From Collinsella sp. (GTDB lineage: Bacteria; Actinomycetota; Coriobacteriia; Coriobacteriales; Coriobacteriaceae): DNA of 64,000 nucleotides. Below the pieces are notes generated by a model. That model saw nothing but the letters and a program-made list of their open reading frames with translations, was not told the DNA's origin and searched no databases. Where the stretch lies: assembly GCA_019425045.1 (NCBI GenBank), contig JAHYYI010000003.1:69704-133703 (forward strand), in the 5' to 3' direction. The translations under genes were made by a program, and so were the position numbers. This document shows positions 42,069-50,160 of this stretch, in pieces (position 1 is the stretch's first letter; the number at the start of each line of letters is the position of its first letter).

Positions 42069-43889
42069 ATGTCCGTTGAGGTCATGAGGTCTGTGATCGA
42101 TGCTGCCGAGGGGCGCGTGCCCGTCGACACGCTGTTTGCCAATGCGCAGATTGTCGACGTGTACGGTCAGCGCGTGGCGCCCGGTAGCGTTGCCGTCAAG
42201 GACGGTCTGATCGTCGGCGTGCTCTACGATGGTCGCGACGATGCCGCTGACACCTACGAGGCAACTGAGGTCATCGACTGCCAGGGTCGCTATCTCGCTC
42301 CTGGTTTTATTGACGGGCATCTGCATATCGAGTCTTCGAACATCCGCCCCGCCGAGTATGCGCGCATGGCGGCGACGCGCGGTACCACCACTGCCATTGC
42401 CGACAGCCACGAGATCGCCAACGTGGCGGGCCTGGACGGCCTGCACTTTATGATCGAGGACGGTCGCCGCGCGCCCATTTCCATCAAGTACATGATGCCC
42501 TCGTGCGTGCCCGCGCTACCCGATGAGCAAGCGGGCGCTGTGATTACCGCCGCTGACATGCAGGCGTTTTTTGCCGAGCATCCGGGCGATGTTTTTGGCC
42601 TGGGCGAGATGATGAACCTGCCGGGTGTCTTTATGGCCGACCCCGAGACCTGTGCTCGCATCGATGCTGCCAACCAGACGCCGTCCAAGCAGGTCGACGG
42701 CCATGCACCGCTCGTTGCCGGCAAGGACCTTAATGCCTATGCCGCGGCGGGCATTATCGCCGATCACGAGTCGACGATTCCCGAGGAGGCGCTCGATAAA
42801 CTGTCTCGTGGCATGTACGTGATGCTGCGCGAGGGTACGTGCAGCCATGACCTGGCCAATCTGTCGCCGATGCTGCTGGAGAACCCCGCGCGCGCCCGCC
42901 GCTGCTGCTTTGCGACTGACGACCGCGCCCCTTCCGATGCGCTTGCGACTGGCATGATCGACAATGCCTGCCGCGTGGCGATTGAGGCCGGTATCGACCC
43001 CGTGGTCGCTATCTCTATGGCGTCCCTCTCCACGGCCGAGGCGTTTGGCCTGGATCACGGCTGCCGCGACCCGCATGAGCTGCGTGGTGCGATTGCCCCG
43101 GGCAAGCGCGCCGACCTGCTGGTGCTTAATGACCTGACGTTCGCCACGGCTCCGCATCGCGTATATGCCGCCGGTGCTCTGGTGGCGCAGGACGGCACCT
43201 TTGTGGGCGAGATCGCACCCGAGATGGCTGAGGTTGCGGCGCTTGCCGATGAGCTGCGCGCCTCCGTTAAGCTGCCGAAGCTTTCGCTCGACGTGTTTGA
43301 CTATGCCTTTAAGCCGGGCGAGGCCGTTATCGATGTCATCCCGGGTATGGCTATCACGGGTATGGTTCGCCCCGAGAGTGCCGAGGGCCTGCGCCGCATT
43401 ATGCTGATCGAGCGCCACGGCCGCGGCGTGTCGCTGCAGGCCGAGGGCGCCGACGGTGACGGCCCCGCGGGTCTGGGCTTGGTTGGCAAGCATATCGGTC
43501 GCGGCTGGGTGCGCGGCTTTACCATCACGGGTGGCGCCATTGCCTCCACGATTGGCCACGACTCGCACAACGTGTGCGTGGTGGGCGACAATGCGGCGGA
43601 CATGATGGCTGCCGTTGAGGCCGTGGGCCAGGGCGGCCACGTGCTGGTGCGCAACGGCGAGGTCGTGGCGCGCATTCCGCTGGCGCTCGGTGGCCTTATG
43701 AGCGAGGGCACGGCCGAGGATGTCGCCGCGCAGCACGACGACTTTATGGTCAAGGCGCGCGCCATGGGTATCGAGCCGCCGCTCGACCCCATCATGGGCA
43801 TCATCTTCCTGCCCCTGCCGGTCATCCCGACGCTCCGCATCCGCCCCGAGGGCATGTTCGACGTCACGACCTTCACCTACGCCGACTAG
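42069..43889 (+). CDS. ade: Adenine deaminase
   Basis: A 606-residue amidohydrolase-superfamily enzyme that deaminates adenine to hypoxanthine. Family landmarks are GFIDGHLHIESSNI, GTTTAIADSHEIANV, GEMMNLPGV, DGHAP and the C-terminal GGDGHDSHN-like IGHDSHNVCVVG. It could feed hypoxanthine to the purine hydroxylase encoded at the left of the window. ATG 42069 follows AAAGGAG; the frame extends upstream only through the leader terminator. Confidence 0.95.
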   Translation: MSVEVMRSVIDAAEGRVPVDTLFANAQIVDVYGQRVAPGSVAVKDGLIVGVLYDGRDDAADTYEATEVIDCQGRYLAPGFIDGHLHIESSNIRPAEYARMAATRGTTTAIADSHEIANVAGLDGLHFMIEDGRRAPISIKYMMPSCVPALPDEQAGAVITAADMQAFFAEHPGDVFGLGEMMNLPGVFMADPETCARIDAANQTPSKQVDGHAPLVAGKDLNAYAAAGIIADHESTIPEEALDKLSRGMYVMLREGTCSHDLANLSPMLLENPARARRCCFATDDRAPSDALATGMIDNACRVAIEAGIDPVVAISMASLSTAEAFGLDHGCRDPHELRGAIAPGKRADLLVLNDLTFATAPHRVYAAGALVAQDGTFVGEIAPEMAEVAALADELRASVKLPKLSLDVFDYAFKPGEAVIDVIPGMAITGMVRPESAEGLRRIMLIERHGRGVSLQAEGADGDGPAGLGLVGKHIGRGWVRGFTITGGAIASTIGHDSHNVCVVGDNAADMMAAVEAVGQGGHVLVRNGEVVARIPLALGGLMSEGTAEDVAAQHDDFMVKARAMGIEPPLDPIMGIIFLPLPVIPTLRIRPEGMFDVTTFTYAD

Positions 43890-43988
43890 TCATCGGGGAC
43901 GTTCTTAAACGACTATCCGTCGGGGTGGCGTGTCGCCTGACGCCGCGACCGTGAGACCTCTGGCATGTGTGAGCTATTTGCCAGGTCC

Positions 43989-44017
43989 TTGTAACGTTTA
44001 CGCCCGCGGAGTCTTAT
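43989..44017 (+). promoter_or_regulatory. Candidate promoter for the Cof-type HAD gene
   Basis: TTGTAA (43989-43994) and TCTTAT (44012-44017) are separated by 17 bp. The mRNA would start close to the first base of the hairpin at 44,022. Confidence 0.45.
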
Positions 44018-44021
44018 TTGA

Positions 44022-44081
44022 GCTCCCTTTGGGTACGTTGGAATCGGATACACGTTCGATTCCAACAAGCCCGAAGGGAGC
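44022..44081 (+). promoter_or_regulatory. Leader hairpin that sequesters the HAD gene's Shine-Dalgarno
   Basis: GCTCCCTT-T-GGG-N4-TTGGAATCG pairs with CGATTCCAA-N4-CCC-G-AAGGGAGC. The 3' arm contains AAGGGAG (44074-44080), seven bases before ATG 44088, and TTTTCT follows. It may be a terminator for ade, an attenuator, or a translation switch. Confidence 0.7.
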
Positions 44082-44087
44082 TTTTCT

Positions 44088-44882
44088 ATGTTTAAACTGA
44101 TTGCATCCGATATGGACGGCACATTGCTTGACGAAAACGGCCAGGTGCCTCCCGAGACCTACGAACTGATTCTGGCGCTACACGAGCATGGCGTGCATTT
44201 CGCCGCATCGTCAGGTCGTCGCTACGATCGCCTGTGCGAGTTCTTTGCGCCCGTTCGCGACAAGATGGACTTTGTCGCAGCTAACGGTGCCCAGGTCTTC
44301 GCCGACGGCAAAATGGTAGACCGCGAGGTGTATTCGCACCTGGCGATTCGAAGGCTCGCCCAAGCCGTCAGGACGTTTCCCAATCTGCATCTTGCGCTCT
44401 TTGACCGAACCAAGTCCTTCCTGCTCGATGACGAGTGCAAGTTCGTGCGTGAGGTCGATAAGGACCTTCCCAATGCCGAGCGTATTTGGGAGCTGCCCGA
44501 TCCCAGCGTAAATATCATCAAAGCGAGTATCTTTTGCGACGACAGTGCGGTTATGGACAGTGCGTACGTGCTACAGCGCGAACTTGGTCAGCTCTTTACT
44601 TTTGCGCCTTCGGGCAACGCGTGGATCGATGCCATGCAGCCTGGTGTGTCGAAGGCCTCGGGTATCGCGCAGCTCGCGGAGCATTACGGCATTGGTCGCG
44701 ACGAGGTCATGGCGTTTGGCGACTCGATGAACGACTACGAGATCATTCGCTTTGTCGGCACGGGCTGCGCGATGGAAAACGCGCGCCCCGCGCTCAAGGC
44801 GGTGGCCGATCGTGTCGTAGGCTGCAACCGCGACCACGCCGTTCAGCATGAGCTCCGTCGCGTGCTGGAGAGTCTCTCCTAA
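44088..44882 (+). CDS. Cof-type HAD-IIB phosphatase
   Basis: A 264-residue protein of the haloacid dehalogenase superfamily. Motif I is DMDGTLL (D9, D11), motif II is ASSGRR, a lysine is in the PGVSKASG region and motif IV is GDSMNDYEII. The C2-type cap lies between. Members remove phosphate from sugars or flavins; the substrate cannot be predicted. Its Shine-Dalgarno is inside a long leader hairpin. Confidence 0.85.
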   Translation: MFKLIASDMDGTLLDENGQVPPETYELILALHEHGVHFAASSGRRYDRLCEFFAPVRDKMDFVAANGAQVFADGKMVDREVYSHLAIRRLAQAVRTFPNLHLALFDRTKSFLLDDECKFVREVDKDLPNAERIWELPDPSVNIIKASIFCDDSAVMDSAYVLQRELGQLFTFAPSGNAWIDAMQPGVSKASGIAQLAEHYGIGRDEVMAFGDSMNDYEIIRFVGTGCAMENARPALKAVADRVVGCNRDHAVQHELRRVLESLS

Positions 44883-44998
44883 TCCGGCAGCTGGCGACGT
44901 TCCTTTTCTGCCGACAGTGGGGGACAGTCCTTGCAGCTTTTTGCGAAGAGTGTCCCCAGTGACTAGTCTTAAGAACATCCCCAGTGACTGGCCAATGA

Positions 44999-45841
44999 CT
45001 AGGCGAGGGCGGCCATGATGGTGCGGGCGACGCCGTCGTGGTCGTTGTCGTATTCGGTGATGGCGTCGGCGGCCTCGTGGTCTTCGGGTTCGCCGTTGAT
45101 CATGGCCATGCCGTGGCCCGCTGCCTGCAGCATGGGGATGTCGTTGATGTTGTCGCCGAACGCCCAGGCGTCGGCGAGACGCTCGCCCAGGTGCTCGCAT
45201 AGCCACGTGAGGGCTGTTCCCTTGGTGGCGCCCTCGCCCATGACCTCGATATTCATGGCGTACGAACGCGTGACCTCAATGCCTCCGAGCGTGTCGAGCT
45301 CAACCGCGATGGCGTCGCGATCGGCCGGGTCGTGCCAGTACATGGCGATGCGTTCGAGCACCTCGACTTCGTCGATTTTGCTGTCGATATCCATGTCGAT
45401 CGGCGTTCGCGTGCGCTTGAGCGAAGCCGCGATGTGGGGGTCGCCGCCGCAGAATTCGTCCAGGCGCGTGTAGAGCGAGCGGGGGAGGAAGCACTGCCCG
45501 TCCGCGAAGATATCGAAGGTGACGTCATGGCCGGCGGCAATGCTATGGACGCGGTGGGCGATGGCGCGGTCGAGTGGTCGGCTCAAAATGCGCGTAGCAC
45601 GCGAGGCTTCGGTGGGCGTATCGTCGTCGAGCTGCCAGACGCTGGCACCATTGGCGCAGACCGCGTAGTGCACGGCGGGATGGGCGAGGATGGGTTCAAA
45701 GATGCCTGACAGCGGACGTCCCGTGCAGGGCACAAATTCAACGCCGCGGCGCGCAAGTTCGTCGAGCATCGCCCAGGTGGCGTCGCTCATCTGCTTATCA
45801 CTCGTCAGCAGCGTTCCATCCATATCGGAAAACACAATCAT
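44999..45841 (-). CDS. HAD-IIB family phosphatase
   Basis: A 280-residue HAD protein on the minus strand: DMDGTLLTSD at the start (catalytic aspartates at 6 and 8), PCTGRP as motif II, and FGDNINDIPML as motif IV. It is related to, but distinct from, the HAD protein on the other strand, with which it is convergent. AAAGGA precedes the start. Its substrate is unknown. Confidence 0.85.
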   Translation of the reverse strand: MIVFSDMDGTLLTSDKQMSDATWAMLDELARRGVEFVPCTGRPLSGIFEPILAHPAVHYAVCANGASVWQLDDDTPTEASRATRILSRPLDRAIAHRVHSIAAGHDVTFDIFADGQCFLPRSLYTRLDEFCGGDPHIAASLKRTRTPIDMDIDSKIDEVEVLERIAMYWHDPADRDAIAVELDTLGGIEVTRSYAMNIEVMGEGATKGTALTWLCEHLGERLADAWAFGDNINDIPMLQAAGHGMAMINGEPEDHEAADAITEYDNDHDGVARTIMAALA

Positions 45842-45865
45842 TCGCTGCGATCCTTTCTACTGTCA

Positions 45866-45905
45866 TAAAAAGCGTGGCCGAGGGCGGTGATGCCCTGGCC
45901 ACGCT
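45866..45905 (-). terminator. Terminator of citrate synthase
   Basis: On the minus strand GCGTGGCCAGGGC pairs with GCCCTCGGCCACGC (one mismatch) and is followed by TTTTT. Confidence 0.8.
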
Positions 45906-45928
45906 CGGGTTCTATAACGGTCCGCGTC

Positions 45929-47347
45929 CTAGCGATCGGCGAGCGGCTTGTACTCCAGCGGCTCGATAACCGGGCGATACGCGGGACGGATGATGCGGTG
46001 CGCGCAGAAGAGCTCTTCCATGCGGTGCGCCGACCAGCCGGCCATGCGGGCAACGGCGAATAGCGGCGTAAAGAGCGTCTCGGGCACGCCGAGCATCTTG
46101 TAGATAAAGCCTGTGTACAGGTCGATGTTGGCGCAGATAGGCTTGGTCATGCCGTGGTCGCGCATCACCTGCGGTGCCAGGCGCTCGATGCGCTCGATGA
46201 GCGCGAATTCCTCGCCCAGGTCCTTCTTGGCGGCAAGCGTGCGCGCGTAACGGCGGCAGACCTCGGCGCGCGGGTCGCTGAGCGTATAGACGGCGTGGCC
46301 CATGCCGTAGATGAGCCCCGTGCCGTCGAAGGCCTGCTTGTCGAGGATCTTGCCCAGGTAGGCTGCAACCTCGTCCTCGTTTTCCCAGTTGGAAACATGC
46401 GCGCGGATGTCCTCGTGCATGGACACGACTTTGGCGTTGGCGCCGCCGTGGCGCGGACCCTTGAGCGAGCCGATAGCCGCGGCGTAGGCGGAATACGGGT
46501 CGGTGGCCGAGGAGGACAGCACGCGGCAGGCAAACGTGGAGTTGTTGCCGCCGCCGTGCTCTGCATGCAGCATGAGCATCACGTCGAGCAGCATGGCCTC
46601 ATCGCGGGTGAACGCCATACCGCCGCGGAGCACCTGTAGGATGGTCTCGGCGGTGGAGAGGCCGGGCGTGGGGTGCGGCACGTGAACCTCGGAGCCGCGA
46701 AGCTTGGCGATCGAGGCCATGTGTGCGAAGGCGGCGATGCGCGGGAGACGTGCGAGCATGGAAATAGCCACGTCGATCTCATGCTCGGGCGTAATCACGT
46801 CGGGCTCGGCATCGAAGGCGTAGAGCAGCAGCACGGCGCGCTGGAGCACGTTCATGATGCTCGACGACACCGTGGTCATGGGGAACTCTTTGACGTATTC
46901 GTCGCTCAGATGCCTAAAGGCGCCCAAGCGCTCGCAAAAACCGTCGAGCTCCTCTTTGTTGGGCAGCGAGCCCGTGATAAGCAGATAGGCGACTTCTTCG
47001 TAGCCGTAGCGGTTCTCGGCCTGGGCATTGTTGACCAGATCCTCGATGCTATAGCCGCGCAGCGTGAGCTTGCCCTGGTCAGGCACGACTTTGCCGTCGA
47101 CCTTGTTGTAGCCGTGCACGTCCGAGATGCGGGTAAGGCCCGCGACCACGCCCGAGCCGTCGGCATTACGCAGGCCGCGCTTGACGTTATGCTCGACGAA
47201 CAGACCCTCGTCATACGGATTAGTCGGCATGCCGTGGTAGAGGTTTTCGCTCTCGGGCGAAATCTGGCGGCTCGCCCCATAATCCAAGACCAGGCGGCTC
47301 AGATGGTCATCGAAGCGGTAGTAGATTTTCTTGGCGTCGTAGGCCAT
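45929..47347 (-). CDS. gltA: Citrate synthase
   Basis: A 472-residue protein starting after GGAGAGGAG on the minus strand. Active-site regions are LHAEHGGGNNSTF (His), YGMGHAVYTLSDPR (His) and NIDLYTGFIYKMLG (Asp). It is longer than the E. coli enzyme at the N-terminus, as is common in anaerobic Gram-positives. It condenses oxaloacetate and acetyl-CoA, probably for glutamate synthesis in an incomplete cycle (inference). A methylcitrate synthase activity cannot be excluded. Confidence 0.93.
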   Translation of the reverse strand: MAYDAKKIYYRFDDHLSRLVLDYGASRQISPESENLYHGMPTNPYDEGLFVEHNVKRGLRNADGSGVVAGLTRISDVHGYNKVDGKVVPDQGKLTLRGYSIEDLVNNAQAENRYGYEEVAYLLITGSLPNKEELDGFCERLGAFRHLSDEYVKEFPMTTVSSSIMNVLQRAVLLLYAFDAEPDVITPEHEIDVAISMLARLPRIAAFAHMASIAKLRGSEVHVPHPTPGLSTAETILQVLRGGMAFTRDEAMLLDVMLMLHAEHGGGNNSTFACRVLSSSATDPYSAYAAAIGSLKGPRHGGANAKVVSMHEDIRAHVSNWENEDEVAAYLGKILDKQAFDGTGLIYGMGHAVYTLSDPRAEVCRRYARTLAAKKDLGEEFALIERIERLAPQVMRDHGMTKPICANIDLYTGFIYKMLGVPETLFTPLFAVARMAGWSAHRMEELFCAHRIIRPAYRPVIEPLEYKPLADR

Positions 47348-47424
47348 GCGCGCTCCTCTCCGGGCCGCATCGGGGTGATTTGCATGGGCATGCGCGCGTC
47401 AGGCTATCCCCAGCGGCTTGCTCG

Positions 47425-47712
47425 CTACAGGCGGTACATAAAGTTAAAGACGTCCTCGCGCTGAATGGACACGTTGACGCCCGAAAGCTCGCCGGCCTCG
47501 GCCAGGGCCTTCTGCAGCTCGGCGAAGTCGAGCTTGGACTCGGCGGTGTCGGCCAGCATGGTCATGGTGAAGATGTCTTCGATAATGGACTGCGTAATGT
47601 CGCGGATGTCGACATTGGCTTCGCCCAGGACACGGGTGACGCCGGCGACGATGCCGGGGCGGTTCTTGCCAAGGACGGTGATGACGATACGGGAGGACGA
47701 GATCTCGGCCAT
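47425..47712 (-). CDS. ACT domain protein (UPF0237)
   Basis: A 95-residue stand-alone ACT domain (RIVITVLGKNRPGIVAGVTRVL, NVDIRDITQSI). The family is usually encoded beside a UPF0210 (PFL-like) protein, which is absent here; citrate synthase is its neighbour instead. ACT domains bind small ligands, often amino acids. GAAAGGG precedes the start on the minus strand. Confidence 0.88.
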   Translation of the reverse strand: MAEISSSRIVITVLGKNRPGIVAGVTRVLGEANVDIRDITQSIIEDIFTMTMLADTAESKLDFAELQKALAEAGELSGVNVSIQREDVFNFMYRL

Positions 47713-48108
47713 GGGAAACCCTTTCGCGTGATTGCGGCGCGCGCGGGGCGCTCCGCTACGGTACAGTGTTCATCATTGTACCTGTCTGGCGCAAAAAAGG
47801 CGCGCTCGCTGCGGCGTTACATGCCTGCAACATGAGCGTAAGGGGGAAGGCCGTACGGGGAAGAGCCGTCTGGCGCGTGTCCGGCTCGTGTTGGGTTGAT
47901 TTCCGATCTCAGCCGAACACATTGAGCGGACAGGCCGTTCCCGCAGTCAGCCGAACGCCTCCGACGGCTGATTCCGAACTGGAAGCGGAGGGCATCCCCG
48001 CCCTTCGGTAGGGGATACCGCTCCGCGGCGCATGCCGCGGGCGGCGCCCCTATCGGACCACCGTGACCTCAGTTGGGATGGGCCCAGCACTGCCGCGTAC
48101 TCGGTGAG
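47713..48108. other. Gap with a dispersed repeat and strong hairpins
   Basis: No gene is seen. It holds copy 1 of the 64-bp repeat (47894-47957), an imperfect hairpin GCGGAGGGCATCCCC against GGGGATACCGCTCCGC (47985-48026) and a smaller GCGGC/GCCGC hairpin after it. Confidence 0.6.
47894..47957. repeat. Dispersed 64-bp repeat, copy 1
   Basis: It begins GGTTGATTTCCGATCTCAGC and differs from the copy at 55522-55585 at two positions. The two copies bracket the island with the recombinase remnant and the two secretion modules. Confidence 0.92.
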
Positions 48109-48834
48109 CTAGAGCCAACTGTTCGTCTTCACGTCGCGTATGGCGATATTTCGGTCGTCCGGCTCGGTGATGCCGTAGCCGAACGCCTGGAGCGTCTCGA
48201 TGGACTCCTGGATCCTCTGTTGGAACATGGGACCCGGATCGACCCTCGGCCCGAGGTGCCCGCGCCAAAGGCACGGCGTGGCGCGCAGCATGTTATGGAT
48301 TTTGGAGATGGGCTCGATGTCGGCGTAGACGTTGAGCGTCGCCATGGCGTCCTTGTGGCCGAGGATCGATTGGAGCGCCTTGATATCGCCGCCTTGGCGG
48401 ATCCACTGCGTTGCGAACGTGTGGCGAAGGCCGTGGAACGTGATCAGCTCGTCGTTGGTGCCCATGAGGCCGTTGGTCTCCGAGAACGTCTTGAACGCCC
48501 TGCGGATATAGCTTGTCGTCGCGAAGGTCGCGCCCGGCTCCGACAGGATGTAGCAGTCCCCGATCTCGACCGCCCCGGTAAGGCCGCGCAAGCGCAGCTT
48601 TCCGCAGTCGATCTCGTGGGTCTCCTTCAGGAAGGGGAGTAGGCCGACCGGGTCGATGGGGATACCCCTGGCGTCATGGGTCTTGGTGTCCTTGATGAAC
48701 GAACCCATTCCCTTCGCGTACGCCACCGAGTGTCTGATCGAGATCAGGCCCGTCTCGAAATCCACATCGCACCACCGAAGGCCGCAGACCTCGCCGATTC
48801 GCATCCTCGTGTGCAGGGCGAGTACGACCGCCCT
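48109..48834 (-). pseudogene. 5'-truncated tyrosine recombinase/integrase
   Basis: Only the catalytic domain remains. R is in TRMRIGEVCGLRW, HxxR in HGLRHTFAT, H in ILGHKDAM and Tyr in TLNVYAD. The N-terminal SAM-like and arm-binding domains are missing. Upstream homology starts abruptly (AVVLALHTRMRIGE) one codon after the TAG stop of the HTH gene, in the same frame, so the fragment appears to be a deletion junction. It has no Shine-Dalgarno. It is evidence of a former mobile element. Confidence 0.8.
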
Positions 48835-49086
48835 CTAATCCTCGGCGGACCAATCGAGTCCGAACTCCTTTCGGGCATCCTCTTCGCTCATGACTTCGAG
48901 AAGGTCTCCGGGTTGGCAACGAAGGGCGAGGCATAGCTGCTCGAGTGTGTTGAAGCGAATGCCGCGAATATGCCCTTTTTTAATACGGGACAGGTTCACG
49001 GGCGTGGTTCCAATCCTTTCGGCAAGTTCGTTCGAGGAAATCTTTCGCTCGGCCATGATCTTGTCGAGGCGAACAATTACGGGCAT
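48835..49086 (-). CDS. Cro/C1-type HTH regulator (YozG-like)
   Basis: An 83-residue DNA-binding protein (MAERKISSNELAERIGTTPVNLS..., CLALRCQPGDLLE). AAGGAA precedes the start. It follows the DUF2975 gene by nine bases; HTH plus DUF2975 is a recurring pair in Gram-positives. Its last residues are followed in frame by the recombinase fragment, so its own C-terminus may have been changed by the deletion. It may bind the palindrome at 49646-49664 (inference). Confidence 0.85.
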   Translation of the reverse strand: MPVIVRLDKIMAERKISSNELAERIGTTPVNLSRIKKGHIRGIRFNTLEQLCLALRCQPGDLLEVMSEEDARKEFGLDWSAED

Positions 49087-49095
49087 GGCGTTTCC

Positions 49096-49608
49096 TTACG
49101 CAATCTCGTCGGAGTCGAGGTACAGCTCTCGGGCGTACAAGAAGAGCTGGGAAAGCATGAACAGGACGATGCCGAGAACCAGAGAGGTCCAATCGAATGA
49201 TGAAGCGATCTCTTGGGCGCCGACGGCCCCCTCGCCGCCAAACATCGAAACGGAGGTTTTGAGTGAGCCGGCGTAGAGGCTGGTGGCAGCTTGAACAACG
49301 AAGAGAATGCCGAGCACCTTCAAGCATGTCGCAGACCCTTTCTTGAAGGGGTCTCCGCTCTTGATCGTCCACACGAGAACGGCGCTGAGGATGGTCGTAG
49401 CGATACCGATGACGGCAGGGACCAATGTCGAGATCGCAAGGGCTGGATACGCGGGGGAGTCTGCAATTACAGGGTTGTCGAGCACTTCGATTGCTGGCTT
49501 TAAGGAGAACGCCACTTGTGCGATGGCGGTGGCGCAAAGGGTCGCAGAGGCTATCGCACATGCGATGCGGAAGGAATGAAGCCGGGGAGTGCGATTGTCG
49601 GAACTCAT
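49096..49608 (-). CDS. DUF2975 membrane protein
   Basis: A 170-residue protein with four hydrophobic segments (about 12-35, 55-80, 95-118, 135-158) and the DPFKKGSA motif typical of DUF2975. GGAGG precedes ATG 49608. Its function is unknown; it is co-transcribed with the HTH gene and divergent from the first secretion module, so the pair may control that module. Confidence 0.75.
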   Translation of the reverse strand: MSSDNRTPRLHSFRIACAIASATLCATAIAQVAFSLKPAIEVLDNPVIADSPAYPALAISTLVPAVIGIATTILSAVLVWTIKSGDPFKKGSATCLKVLGILFVVQAATSLYAGSLKTSVSMFGGEGAVGAQEIASSFDWTSLVLGIVLFMLSQLFLYARELYLDSDEIA

Positions 49609-49645
49609 AATAACCTCCGAAGAATTTAAAAAACTCAGGTTACTT

Positions 49646-49664
49646 TTTAACAGTTTATGTTAAA
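49646..49664. promoter_or_regulatory. Operator-like palindrome in the divergent region
   Basis: TTTAACA and TGTTAAA are perfect inverted repeats around GTTTA, midway between the DUF2975/HTH pair and secretion module 1. A TTGACT (49665-49670) next to it could be a -35 for the module. Confidence 0.55.
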
Positions 49665-49728
49665 TTGACTTTGAAGGCAAGTAATCACAGCATGCTGCAA
49701 CCGAAACCCCTCTAGATTGGAGAGGATT

Positions 49729-50094
49729 ATGTTCAGTACTGTTAAGTCGTGTAAGCTCTTGGTTTTCCTCGGCCTCGCTCTTTGTCTGTTGCTGCCGGGA
49801 GCCCCCGCTTTTGCGGATACCCCGATGCCTCCTTCCCAGGAGAGCAGCCAGTGTGCCCTCGTTGAGCCCCTCGGGTATACGGACGACGTCGTCGATACCT
49901 ACTGGAGCTACAGCTGTCCTCGCGGCGTAAGCGGGCACAGCATCTCGATGTTCAACATCTCTTACAAGACGATCTCCTACCGAAATGGCTATCGCCGATC
50001 CGCGCATCATAGGGAATCACGCCTCGCTGCAATGTGCTCCTGTGGTGTTCTTGGCACAACTGATAAATGGCAATTTGTCTATAGCACCTACTAG
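49729..50094 (+). CDS. Small secreted protein of module 1
   Basis: A 121-residue precursor; ATG 49729 follows GGAGAGG. The signal peptide (about 1-29, LLVFLGLALCLLLPGAPAFA) gives a mature protein of about 92 residues with four cysteines, two of them in CSC. It shares Y-x4-Y-x2-G-Y (YKTISYRNGY) and a C-terminal W-x-F-x-Y-x2-Y with the protein at 55,099. I know no family for it. Linkage to an ABC transporter suggests a bacteriocin-like or other exported effector. Confidence 0.75.
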   Translation: MFSTVKSCKLLVFLGLALCLLLPGAPAFADTPMPPSQESSQCALVEPLGYTDDVVDTYWSYSCPRGVSGHSISMFNISYKTISYRNGYRRSAHHRESRLAAMCSCGVLGTTDKWQFVYSTY

Positions 50095-50104
50095 ATGCGA
50101 GGAA

Positions 50105-50130
50105 GGGCCGAGCATTTTGTTCGGCCCCTC
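50105..50130 (+). terminator. Hairpin between the secreted protein and its transporter
   Basis: GGGCCGA pairs with TCGGCCC over a nine-base loop, with only a weak T-stretch. It may lower transporter expression relative to the small protein. Confidence 0.5.
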
Positions 50131-50160
50131 TGTTCCGACTGGATGAGGTTAAGGTTGGCG

